A stretch of 64,000 bases of DNA from Xylaria sp. FL1777 (lineage: Eukaryota > Ascomycota > Sordariomycetes > Xylariales > Xylariaceae), in the NCBI GenBank assembly GCA_022578965.1, contig MU400542.1, forward strand, positions 186,001-250,000, in the 5' to 3' direction. The stretch's first letter is position 1. Each line of letters opens with the position of its first letter. Below are positions 13,377-24,520 of the stretch, in pieces. Both the position numbers and the translations under genes were made by a program. Under the pieces are notes generated by a model, which was not told the DNA's origin, searched no databases, and saw only the letters and a list, made by a program, of their open reading frames with translations.

Positions 13377-16041
13377 ATGGCGGGAATTCATTACCATCGA
13401 CTTGGTGACTTAGTGGACTCCGACGTCAGTGTATCAGGGCAAATAGATCTTATCCTGGAATCGGATGCAATACGTTCTATAACAATCGAAAGGGGTGCAG
13501 GATACGCGACACAGCAGCAAGATATGACTCGAGTCAATTCGGTCACTACCTCCCAACAACAGGATTCTCCCAACCCCAGCACTCGCGAAGAAGACAACGA
13601 CATCACAGAGCATACACCATTTCGAGCTCACGGGTTTGCAGATAAAAAAGCCTTGGCGGGTTGGTTCCCTCGTATAGAAAACAATGGAGACACGTCGTTG
13701 CGATTCCGCTTATCTAAAAGAAACCAAGCTCTTCTCTTACAAGTTGCCCTCATCGCCGCCATTTTTTCTATCAACCTCTTCATCTTGACGTACGTTCAGT
13801 CAAAATATCCCAGTAAAGATGGCGTTGGACTTTTATATACCGGAGATTGCGACACGATTAAGAATGCCAATCGCTTACTACATCTGCTCATCAACATATT
13901 AAGCACTGGCATGCTTTCTGCTTCGACATTTTGTATTCAGCTGCAAGCTTCCCCAACACGAGCCGATGTCGACAAGATGCATAAGCTGAACAAATGGCTA
14001 GATATTGGAGCACCAAGTCTTAGGAATCTGAGATATATTAACCGCTGGCGACTCGTTTCGTGTCTTGCTTTGGCTTTAAGCTCGCTACCCATTCATCTAA
14101 TGTGAGGATTAATAGAACCAGCCCCCTTATACGCAACGAAAGAACAGATACTAACAAGTAAAAAGTTTCAATTCGGCCGTATTTCAAGCCCTTGCATCAA
14201 ACGACTATAATGTAGCCGTTGTCAAAGATTCCTTTATTTCGGGTGCAAACTGGGATCTATCCACAGCTGAGCGCAATCGTCAGGGTGATTTTGGGTGGGA
14301 TATAAACGCTCAAGACCCTCAAGGCCAAAGCTACCAAAGTATGATAGAGGGTATGCAAAAAGATGTTATGAATGGTTTATACGAGCCTAAAAACCTCTCC
14401 GAGTGTTATGCGCTATACGAGGATTACTGGGCCAGCCAACAAGGAAACGTGGTGGTAGTGGCCAAAAATCAGACTGGTGACAATGACAGTCTGTTGTTGT
14501 ATACATTTGTTGTGCCGAGGTACGACAATTATGCAAAGAACCAATGGGCCGCATCTAACAGCACTGGTCAGAAGGTAGCATTCACGTCGTCGCCTGCTCC
14601 AATAACGACTGTGTTCCTCGGTCCACCGAAGTACGAGGCATCTTATTGCCTGGTCCAGTATGCGACCGCCAGCAAGGATAGATGTCGTCTCGAGTACTCA
14701 ACACACATCTTGGCGACTGTTTGTATTCTGAATTTTGTCAAACTACTTGTTTTAGTTTTCGTTTATACAAGCAGGAAAAGAGTCGAGAGACGTCGTAAAG
14801 TCAAGAGCGAAGAATGGGGTGGGATAGTTGATGCTGAAAAAGATATCCTGGCTCGGAGAGAAGCTGTTCTGTCGACTCTTGGCGACGCGATTTCTTCCTT
14901 TATTCAAGATTGCGATGAAAATACCAAGAATATGTGTCTGACCACGAAATACGACTTCCTTCAGAAGAAAACATTTCTTCCCTGGTGGAGAAAGGCGAAG
15001 TCAAATGGCACTCACCCTCGCGAGTGGAAGATGTCGCGAAAACGCTGGATGTCAGCCGTCACATGTACCCAATGGGTATCGTTGATTATATTGTGAGTAT
15101 CTTCTCCTAGTTCTTCCCCCCTGAACCGCGAAGTCACCGATATACACTAACGTGATTCTCCTTCGCAGGTACATAGCCTTCCTTGTAGGTATCTACACCA
15201 GTATGGGGCTCCTCGTGACATCCCTTAAACATCGGCACTTCCATCTTACGCTCGAGTTCTTCCGGTCCCTCGGTTTCGGCTCCGTCTCAGAGCTCACCTA
15301 TCTCAACATCCAGCTACCCCGCGGCGACCCAGTTGGTTTGATCTCAAACGTGCTCATCATTAACTCGCCGCAGCTCCTCTTCTCTATCATGTATTCTGTT
15401 GCTTGCGCTGTCATGACAACGTTCCTTGTCCAACGCGAGTTCAGTCTCATGTACACCAGAGCTCACCGGAAACCCCTTCGTGTGTCGGATCCTGTCGGCA
15501 TTCAGCGATCGAGCTACTTCATCTCTCTCCCCTTACGCTATGGTATTCCGTTAAACTTGTTCTCTGCCGTTTTTCATTGGCTCATCTCCCAGAGCTATTT
15601 CCTCGCGCGCATTACGGCGGTGCTTCCCAATGGTAAAGAGGACTATGGAAATTCATTCTCGACTCTTGGGTACAGCCCATATGCCATGATAATTAGTGAG
15701 TTTGCATTCTCTTGCTTGTGCTCAAAGCCTTTTCATTATCTGTCTTACCATACTGATTTATATTCGGGTCTATAGCTGGAATAATTGCCTTCATCAACTT
15801 GATGATCATCGTCTTGATAGGATGTCGCCGATACGACGGTACGATGAGTATGGTTTCTACTAACAGCATGGCGATAAGTTCAGCATGCCACGCTTTACCC
15901 GAAGATAGAGAATATGGGCACCAGCTTCCTCTTCAGTGGGGTGTCGTGGAAATTGGGGAAGATGGAATCGGGCATTGCTCATTTACCACGGCGCCCTCTG
16001 ATGTTATCCGAAAGGCTCAAGAGGGCGTCTTGTATCAGTGA
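13377..16041 (+). CDS. DUF6536-family multi-pass membrane protein (4 exons)
   Basis: Model: join(13377..14101, 14166..15092, 15169..15695, 15776..16041), 814 residues. All introns (64, 76 and 80 nt) have GTGAGG or GTGAGT donors and AG acceptors; CTAAC branch sites are clear in the first two. Phases match, and each splice restores the frame. Family marks are a first TM segment after the RFRLSKRNQ block, then CDTIKNANRLLHLLINILST, IQLQASPTRADVDK, KWLDIGAPSLRNL, and the end motif QWGVVEIGEDGIGHCSF. Several further hydrophobic segments follow (for example HILATVCILNFVKLLVLVFV). The family is fungus-specific with no established function. The start could instead be the ATG at about 13,523; upstream of 13,377 only TTG would be available. 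The gene is intact and converges on the disrupted C2H2 gene. Confidence 0.85.
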
Positions 16042-16344
16042 CACAAACGATCAAGGAGAAAAATATAGGAAGTTTTTGAGCGTTCTGCTGCATTACATGG
16101 CGTGCCCTTTATTGAACTTGCTTCCAAGATGTTTCGCTTCGAACGAGTATGGGACGGCACAAATCCCAATCATGCACGTGACATTCTCCGAGTATACGAT
16201 ACTGTCCATGCGACTCAATTAGGCACTCTGAGAATGATATTCTCCGGCGAAGACGGCTACAAGGCTAGGCACCTAGCTTGGCATACAGTGCCGACTAACC
16301 GAATCGGCAGTCCAGTGATGTCAGAGAGTATTGTCCCGAAGTGA
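16042..16344 (+). pseudogene. Orphan coding-like stretch, no recognised family
   Basis: A frame ending at 16,344 reads as protein-like (FRFERVWDGTNPNHARDILR, then HATQLGTLRMIFSGEDGYKA). It opens right after an AATATAG acceptor-like site near 16,070 and has no start codon or upstream exon that I can find. Splicing it to the DUF6536 gene would need an intron of about 37 nt and would replace a normal family C-terminus, so it is more likely a remnant of another gene. The function is unknown. Confidence 0.3.
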
Positions 16345-16657
16345 ATAGATAGCCCTACGCATTCACATAGTAGGTCGGTCAGGGGTCAGTAGCCATATTG
16401 GGTGTGTAGGTCGGTCAATTGGCCCCTAGGGCTTCCCAATAGCAGTTGGTGGGAATAGCCCATTGATTCATACAACACGGTTGTCTGGCGCCTCAATTCT
16501 TTCAGCATTTCTAGCTTCTAAGATATATCTAGGCTAGCGCTCTTGTTGAGGTAGTATTGGTGTTTGCATATGATAAAGAGCTATTATAGTGGGGAAAAGG
16601 GGTGGGAAAAGGGGTGGGTAGTACACTCGCCTTTTATACCTATGTATGCGACATTCT
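16345..16657. other. Short intergenic stretch with a G-rich tandem
   Basis: No gene is visible. At 16,591-16,618 a GGGGAAAAGGGGTGGG unit is repeated with partial overlap, giving five G-runs of 3-4 separated by loops of 1 or 4 nt on the plus strand. This is compatible with a G-quadruplex. Two GGTCGGTCA words lie near 16,370 and 16,410. Confidence 0.5.
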
Positions 16658-17165
16658 CTAACAAAATGGCTCAGATAAATTGGTTATGTTGTCACTACCA
16701 GTTGTGGCTGTATAAATTAATGACCACAAGCGATCAATTCCCGGACTTGTCAGCGTATCTACTTTTTGGTAGTGTTGTGATTTGGTGCTATAGTTCCATT
16801 CCATAAAACGGAGAGCATGCATAATCATATGCCTACGACACAGATGTTGCCTATATGGATTAGAACCACACGGGTTAGGGCGGATTACACATACTTCAGA
16901 CGTTTTATTCCATCGCATCCACCATTCGGATTATGTCGTCCAGGCTTGAGACAACTTCTGAATGGTTCATGGGCTTAGTAAGGGCAGGCAAACCTCGCAA
17001 ATCTCTCGCTACTAAAGAGTATCGATTTTTGAAGTTGTGGCATGCCCTCATCTCCTCCTAAATCGTCATTATCTTCGCTACCTCTTCCAGTACCAACCTG
17101 CGTCACACAACGTCTCTTGCGGTGTGAGCCATGTGTATTGTTTTGAGAAAGCAGACCATCAATAG
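16658..17165 (-). pseudogene. C2H2-type zinc-finger protein gene, 3' fragment (split by the LTR element)
   Basis: Read on the minus strand from the left target duplication, the frame continues the right-hand fragment (32,280-33,239) with no break. It runs through a basic patch (HRKRRC) and an acidic spacer to the fungal finger signature RFARFACPY, then SCLKPG and GGCDGIKRLK. A 44-nt intron (GTATGT donor at 16,894, ATAG acceptor at 16,851) joins this to QHLCRRH, completing the Cys-His set. An in-frame TAA follows FACPY. It would be CAA or TAC-like in an intact copy, so it may be a later mutation. The open frame ends at 16,658. Proteins with this finger are common in filamentous ascomycetes and their targets are unknown. 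Confidence 0.7.
17161..17165. repeat. Target-site duplication, left copy (AATAG)
   Basis: AATAG directly precedes the 5' LTR and is repeated directly after the 3' LTR at 32,280-32,284. A five-base duplication is usual for Ty3/Gypsy integration. Confidence 0.9.
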
Positions 17166-17374
17166 TGTCAGGTCACATGACCTAGCACCTAGCCCATAGC
17201 CCCACAATATGTGTACTATAGCCCACCACTTCGTAGGCCAGACCTTCGGCTAGCTACTTAGCTAGTCTTATTATACTTTTAAGTTCTGACTATTATAAAA
17301 TATACAGTGTATTAAGCTTTATTTAATGCTAGTACGCTTTTTGCTTTTTATTAGTGCTTTTGTTATTTATAATA
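17166..17374 (+). repeat. 5' LTR (209 bp)
   Basis: It aligns without gaps to 32,071-32,279 with 27 mismatches, all C/T or G/A. Its outer part (17,166 to about 17,279) keeps the C or G state at all 18 differing sites. Its inner part carries the T or A state at 8 of 9 differing sites. Confidence 0.93.
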
Positions 17375-17392
17375 TAGTAGCTAATAATTGTT
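17375..17392 (+). other. Candidate primer-binding site
   Basis: Directly after the 5' LTR the sequence reads TAGTAGCTAATAATTG. Allowing G-to-A change, TAG could have been TGG, the complement of a tRNA CCA end. Mutation prevents naming the tRNA, so this call rests mainly on position. Confidence 0.35.
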
Positions 17393-20300
17393 TTAGCGTT
17401 TTTGCTTGTTAAAATAGTTCAATATAACTTTAATTAGCTGTTTTTAAATTTAGAGATCTTTTTTGCTAAGCTTTAAAACTATTAATCGAAAACTTTTTAA
17501 CTGCAGCTTTATTATTTACTAAAACTTAGATTTTATTTAAAACTAGCTAAGTATAACCTAAAAATAATATTAACTTAAACTAAAAAATAGTAATATTACT
17601 ATTAAATTAATAAGCTATAATTAATTAAAAGATTTTTTAATTTTTAGCAGAATTATTTTAATGCTTGCTTTATTATTTGCAGCTTTTATTGTTTAAAACT
17701 TTTAGAAGCAATACTTAAGCTTTTTAAAGTATAATTATATTTATTACTACTGCTAATAAAACTAAAGAAGTTTTTAAATTGTTTTTAAAACTTTAAAGAA
17801 TAATTTATATTTAAAGCTTAAGCTAAATTTTAATAAGCTTAATTAATTGCTTTATTTTTTTTTTTTGCTTTTTTACTTTAATTTGTAGTTTTTATTGCTA
17901 ATAATTAAATGCTTACTAATAATAAGCAAAAACCTTTTAATAATAATAATAAATTGCTGCAATTTTTTTTATTAGTTGCTTATTTAATAAAGCAAATAAC
18001 AATTAATTTATTTAATTAAAAATTAAAGATTATTACTAACGTATTTATTTTTTATTTAGCAACTATAATAAAGCTTATAGTAAACTAAAAAAACCGTATT
18101 AACTTATTTATTAGTTTAATTTATAATACTAAAGCTTTTTTTATTATTATAGCTTTTTTTGTTTTGCTTATAATATAATTAGCTATGCTTTTAAAACTTG
18201 CTATAGCTACTTTATAACTTTTGTGTTTTTTAATTAATAACTTTGCTTATTTATTATTTATTAGCTTAATTAAACTTATTAAGTTTATTATAGCTATACT
18301 TGCTATAACTACTTTTTTAATATTTATTTTACTATTAAAACTATTGTTGTTTTTTTATTTTAGCGCTAAATAAGTTTAATAAAAAAAACTTGCTAAAAAA
18401 TTTGCTATATTACTTATTATATTGTTGCTTTTTGTTTTTTGCATATTTATTATATTAAGCAAAAAAATAGTGTTTTTTAATAACAAAAAGTTTTTGCAGC
18501 TTAATTTTGTTTAAAATATAAGTAATAATGTTTGCTAAGTTTTATTTGTAAGCTATATATTTAATTATTTTGCAAACTTATTTTAATATTTATTATAATA
18601 TAAATTATTGTTTTTGGAACTTTTTTAATAATTTTAACTGTAATGTTAACACTAGTATTTATAAATAAACAAACTATAAAATATAGCTATTATATATAAA
18701 ATAATAAGTAATATTTCTTTAAGATTATTTAAATATTTTAAACTTTTTATTATTATAAAAGTTTAGTAGCAAGCTTGCATAATATTAAATTAATTAAATA
18801 AAGTTAAACAAGAATTTTAGTTATTTTAAAGTTAAGCTTACATTTTAGTAGCAATAAAAACTTTAAAAAAATTCCAGTAATTATTAATTTAGTTTATTGC
18901 TTTAATTATAGCTTTATTTTTGCTACTATAATTTTTTAAGCATGTTAGCTTTACAAGTAATTTATTTTTACAAATTTTAGTTTTACTGCTTTTATTTTTA
19001 CTTTTATTTGCTTTATTACGCTTAGCAAATAATTTGTTTTAGCTAATAATATTAAACAGCTAAAAACTATTAAATATATAAACTTATAATAGCTTTTAAA
19101 ATGCTAAAGCTTTATAAAATCTATTTATATTACTTAAATAATAAAATAAATATATATATTAAAACATTTGCGTTAATTTAAATATAATAAGTTATTTTAA
19201 TGCATATTTTAATTTTACTGCTTAGCTTTTTGCTTATATTATTTTATTTTTAGGTAATTTTGCTAAAAACTTAAAGCTACTACTAAGTTTTTTATAAAAC
19301 TAATATAATATAGTTTATAATAATAATAGTTTTAGCAAAATTTTGTTTAAGCTAAAGCTATTTAAATATTATAATAGTATATTAGTAATGCAGTATATTA
19401 GCAAACTTAATTTGCTAAGTTTTTATTATAGAAATACTGCAGTTTTAAAAAAATTTAAAGTAAGCATATTATTTAACTTTATATTAATAAGTGCTATTTA
19501 GTTTAAAAGTTTAAAAAACATAATTAAATAAACTATTATTTATAATTTTAAAAAAGTTAAACATTTGCTTTAATAACGTTTTTAAAAAAATAAACTTAAA
19601 GTTATAAAACTTGCTAACTAAAAAAAGCATAATTTTACTAAAAAATTATTTAAGTTTATAAAAGAATATATTAATACAAAAGTTTATTATTATTGTAAAA
19701 TAAGCAATACTAATAAAGATTATATTACTTGTTACGTTTATAATAATTTAAACAAAAACTTTAAATTATTTATTAAATTGCAACAAATAAATAATATTAT
19801 TTAAAATTTATATAAATAAGTTAATACTAATAAGTTTTTAGCAATAAAGCAATAATATAAAATAAATAAAGCACATTAAATATAAAATAAACGTTTTATT
19901 AAGCTTAAAGCTTTTATTAAAAAAAATGAATTTTTTTATAATTATTGCAGTAGTAGTAATATTTAGCTTTACTATAACTAAAATTATGCTTTTAATGGTT
20001 TTTTTTTGTTTTTTAGCATTATTATAGTACTTTTAAACTTTTTTAAAAGCATAATTAACGTTTTTAAAAACTTTAAAAGCAGTAAAAAAAAAAATACTAA
20101 AAATACTGTTAATTTAATAAATAATAAAGGTAACTTACGCTATAATTAAAATAACTATAGTTATTAAAGCAATTAAAATTACTAAAATAATAATAATTAT
20201 TAATTTTTTAAGGTTGTTTGCACTTTTATAATAAACAGCTATATTATATAATAAAACGTAAATATTAAAAACCTTTATGTACTAAAGCAGGTTTTTAAAC

Positions 20301-21400
20301 AAATATATAACTTTTAGCTTATATATAACTTTGAATTTTTAATAAAAAAACTTAATAAAATTAATACGCTTAATAAACCTATTAAGCCTTTTAAAAAAAT
20401 AAAGCTAAAAAAAGACTAAAATAAACGTTTAAAAAAAACGTATTGCTAGCTAATTTATTAATATTTTTTAAAGTAGCTAATAATAGTAAAATATTAGTTA
20501 GCATTAAGTATATTAGCTTTTTTAGCTTATTTAATAATATTTTTAGTGCTTTATTAAACTTACTATTTAATTTTTTAACTACTATTAATTATACTTTAAA
20601 ATCTTTTAAAGCTAACAATAGTAAAATATTAATTAGCTTTTATTCGAATATTTTTTTTTTTTTATTTACTAATAATTATTTTGTTACTTTGCTTTAAAAA
20701 AAAACTTTAGATATTTTATATAATTTTATATGTTAACTTACTTTTAATAAAGCGTTAAAAAATTTTGAAGTTTTTAGCGCTACTATAAATACTAAATTGT
20801 TTAATTATATTTATAAAAAAAAAAAAACTGCATATTTTTATATAGCTAAAAGCTAAATATATAAATAAAAAAACTATACTTATTTTAAAGCTATTATATA
20901 TAGCTTAAGTTAATTAATTAAAGCATATATTAATACTTATTTTTTATTTAGTTTTATATTTGCTAAATATTTTATAAAGTATTACTTTAGTTATACTATT
21001 ATTAATATAAAGCTTTTTAGTTTTAAAGGTATAAATAAAAGCTTTTATATTAAGCAATGCGTTAATTTTAATATAACGTTATTTAATACAAACAAAAAGC
21101 TATAAATAGTATAATAACGCTTTTATTTAATAAACAAATTTAATTATAGTATACTACTAAGTATATTTTTTTTGTTTAAAAACTGTTTTTATATTTGCTA
21201 AGGTAGCAAAACGTAAAACAATAAGCTATATATAAAAAAGTTAAACAAACAAGTTAAACTTTCTAGCAAATTATAAAACAAACTAAAGCTGCATTAAAAA
21301 TTAAGCAAATTACTGCTAATTTAATTTAAAATTAACATTAATATTACATTTAGCATTAATATAGCTATATTTATAAAGCATTTTAATTTTTTAGTTATAG
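17375..21400 (+). pseudogene. RIP-degraded leader and presumed Gag region
   Basis: This is about 4 kb of AT-rich sequence between the LTR and the protease relic. Gag is expected here, but I could not find a convincing zinc knuckle or capsid motif. The only long open frame (20,443-20,697) is a low-complexity Leu/Asn/Ile/Phe string produced by base composition. The region is longer than a usual leader plus gag (1.5-2 kb). Confidence 0.4.
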
Positions 21401-21620
21401 CAAATAATTATTTTATAGTTAATAAACTATATATTAACGCTAGCTTTAATATGCTTAGTTTTTTAATAGCTAGTATTATAAATAAACAAAATAAATGTTA
21501 TTATTTTGCAAATTTTAGCGAACTTTTAATATTTATTTATAAAAACAACATAATTAGCTATATTAAAACTATGCAAATTTATAACTTAGCAGCATTATAC
21601 CTTATTTTCGTTTAATAAAA
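21400..21620 (+). pseudogene. Retroviral-type aspartic protease relic
   Basis: In the same frame as the downstream RT, codons from 21,433 read I-N-A-S-F-N-M-L-S-F. This fits an active-site D-A-G of a Gypsy protease with Asp-to-Asn (GAC to AAC) and Gly-to-Ser (GGC to AGC) changes. Both are G-to-A transitions. The match is short, so the call depends on frame and order. Confidence 0.45.
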
Positions 21621-22323
21621 CGCTAAAAAAGCTTATATTATTTTGCTTTTTAAAATTATTAATGTAATTAAAGCTAATAATATTAATAATAATTAAAATA
21701 ATTAATATAAACATAGCTACTTTTTTAACTTTTTTGATTTTTTTTTTAAATTGCTGCTTAAAAAATTTAAGCTAAACAAATTAAAAATAAATATATTTTT
21801 TAATTAAGAACCAAAGATTATTTAGCAAATTAAAAACATTATTAAGAAATATACTTGTTTGTTTTACTTAAAATTAAGTAAGTTTAATAATAGCATTTAA
21901 ATGCTAATTAACTTTAAAAATAAAAAAACATATAATAATTTAAGCTAATGCTTATACTAATAATTTTGTTGTAATATTAAAGCAATAAACAATATTTTAA
22001 AGCTTTTAATTAAAGCTAAAATTGTTAAGCTTATTTTACTTAGTTAATTTTACTTTATAACATTTTTAACTTTTATTATATAATAAAAAAGTAAACTTTG
22101 CATTATTATTAATTTATGCAAAATTAATACAAAGCTTATTAGTAATACATACTTATTGCTATAATAAAACAAAATTTTTAAAGCTATATATAAGTTTATA
22201 GTATTTATAACAATTAATGTTATAAAAAGCTATTTTTAGCAAAAAATTTTTGCTAAAAACAAACATAAAACAGCTTTTGTTATATATTACTAAAAGCATA
22301 AATAGCTAACTATAGTTACTATA

Positions 22324-22720
22324 AAATTTAAAACATTTTTAGGTTTTTTTTAATATTAAATAAAACAGCTTTTTTGCAAATATTTTTAGCAATTTATGCT
22401 AGTTTATATTAATAACATTATTATTTATTTCTGTAATATTAATGATTATTTTAGCTATTTTAATACTATTTTTAGTATACTTGCTGCTTTTAAATGTATT
22501 ATATTTTTAGAAAAATGCTACTTTATATAATATAGCTTTAATATATTTAGCTAGCATATTTTTAAGCTTAAGCTATTTATTATAAAAAAAAAATGCAAAG
22601 CAATTTAATAACTTAAAATGCTTAAAACTTTAAATAACCTTAAAAAAGGACTTAGTTTTATAGGTTTTTTTTGCTATTATATATATTAATTTGCTAAAAT
22701 TACTTAACTATTAAATAAAC
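22324..22720 (+). pseudogene. Reverse transcriptase relic (YxDD now YINN)
   Basis: The frame starting at 22,324 gives the FGL.NAP-type segment in damaged form. It is followed by VYINNIIIY at 22,402-22,428, where both catalytic Asp codons are AAT and AAC. Then come S-Y-F...VFS-like and EKCYF segments, matching the Ty3/Gypsy palm and the HL..VF..L helix. From 22,621 the same frame gives LKTLNNLKKGLSFIGFFCYY, the Gypsy RT-RNase H connection (TLKDLKKFLGF.NYYR type). Stops are TAA. Confidence 0.85.
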
Positions 22721-22949
22721 TTAAAACAATAAGTTTTAAAAATTATTTAAAAAAAGCTAATCTAAAAAAAATAAAATAAACTTAAAGCTATATATTACTT
22801 TTACTTATTTTACTTTTAAAGCTTAATAAAGTTACTAGTAAAATATTTACTAAAAAACTTGCTATATTTTATAGTATAAAAGCATATTAAAATTTTATAT
22901 AAGCTAAAGCATAAAAAGCTTAAAAAACGCTAAAAAAATGCATATATAA

Positions 22950-23170
22950 AGCTATTAATTTAGCATTTTTTAACTATAATAAGCTATTTATACTTTAAGT
23001 AAACTTAAGTAAACTATATAGTATTAGTGCAGTATTATATTAAATATAAAACAACAGTAGTAAACTAAAACTTATATTGTTTTTTTTTTAATTATTTAGC
23101 TTTATAGAACAAAGATTTAACATTTGCAAAATTAAAACATATAAGCTTATTTAAACTTTTAAAAAACTAA
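22950..23170 (+). pseudogene. RNase H relic
   Basis: In the RT frame, residues around 22,970-23,042 read NKLFIL-V-N-L-S-K-LYSISAVLY. This matches the RNase H start (P-L-x-V-D-x-S-x-x-G-x-G-A-V-L). The catalytic Asp is AAC at 23,002-23,004, another G-to-A loss. Further on, IEQRFNICKIKTYKL fits the L-T-x-x-E-R-x-Y-x-x-x-E-L-E helix, with Glu codons changed to Lys. Confidence 0.75.
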
Positions 23171-24009
23171 CTTAATATTTTAATTATAGTTAAATTTATG
23201 TATATATAAATTATAACGCTATTATATAAGCTTTTTGCTTAATTTTATAAAAGCTAAAAAGTTTAAGTTAATTTATATTATAAAAGCTATTTTTAATAAA
23301 ATATGCAAACTGTTTACTTATTTATTATATTTTTAAGAAAGCACTTATTAATATAAATGTTTTGTTTTAGTTATTTTATAAAAACAACAAAAAAAAGAAA
23401 TCTGTACTTTTTTTAGCAATTGTTTTACTAATAATTATTTAAGCTAAAACAAAAGCAAATTAATTTGCAGCTATGTTAACTTAAGCTAACTTTATAGCTT
23501 TAATTAATAATTAATTTATGCAAGCTAACTTAAAAGCTTTAAAAGTTGCAAGCAATATACTAAAAGCTTTAGCAATTATAGTTGCTATAATAAAAACGCT
23601 TATATTATTTATTAACTTAATAAATAATGCAACTAATTTGCTTTTTTATATATTAGTATTTAAGAAGTTTTTTTTATTATTTTAAGAACTATTAAATATA
23701 CTTAAGGCGCAGATTTGCATTTTAAAAGTAAATAGCATTATTATAACTATAATTTATATTTTAAATAAATTTTGAAATAAAATTGCAGGCAATTTGCTTA
23801 AAAATTAAACTTTTTATATAGTATACAAACGTTTTTAAAAACAATATAAAATAACTAAAAATAATAATAAAAGATTTTTTATAACGCTTTATGCTTTTAA
23901 ATACGATTTTAATAGTTGCTTTATATACTTTACTTAAACAACAAAAAATTGCATTATTATTTTAATAGCTGTTCGTACTAAAGTAATATAGTTAATTTAT
24001 AATAATAAA

Positions 24010-24520
24010 GCATATATAAAAGTTAAGCATACATATAACTATTTGCAAGCTATTATATATTGTTTTAACTTAAAAAAACATATTGCTAAATATATAAGCA
24101 GCTGTTTTAACTATAAAATAGCTAAAAAGGCTATTTATAAGCTATATAGTAATTTTTAACTAATTTTTATACTAGTTTTTTTTTTGTTTATTTTATGTTT
24201 TAATTTTATTGTTAGTTTACTAAAATCTAAATATAGCTATAATGTAATTTTTATAGTTATATATAAAACGTTTAAAGCTATTAAGTATATTTTTAATTAT
24301 AATAATTAAAACGCTATAAATTAAGCTTAAGCTTATATTTAATAAGTTTACTTAAATTAAAAACTACTTAATAAGTTTATATTTAATACTAACTTTAAAC
24401 TTATAAGTATATTATAAATAGCTTTATATAAAGCAAAAAAAGTTATAATATAACTTGCAGTAATATATTATTAAACAGCTAATAAATAAGTAAAACAAAC
24501 TATTTAAACATTTTAAACTT
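24010..24520 (+). pseudogene. Integrase relic with intact DD35E spacing
   Basis: In the same frame as RT and RNase H, a damaged HHCC region (KHTYNYLQ...YISSCFNYK) precedes the catalytic core. The three acidic codons are AAT at 24,202-24,204 (FNFIVSL), AAT at 24,385-24,387 (FNTNFK) and AAA at 24,493-24,495 (VKQT). The spacing is 60 residues between the first two and 35 between the last two, as in Gypsy integrases (DD35E). All three are one G-to-A change from Asp, Asp and Glu. Confidence 0.88.

Noticed and set aside
16002..16075. Splicing the DUF6536 gene into the following frame
   Set aside because: It would need an intron of about 37 nt and would replace a normal family C-terminus.
19680..19740. 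Second zinc-knuckle candidate in the presumed Gag region
   Set aside because: Only one Cys pair can be imagined and the His position is Thr, which RIP cannot explain.
20443..20697. 84-codon open frame in the AT-rich block
   Set aside because: It is a low-complexity Leu/Phe/Asn/Ile string expected from base composition and lies in the presumed Gag region without motifs.
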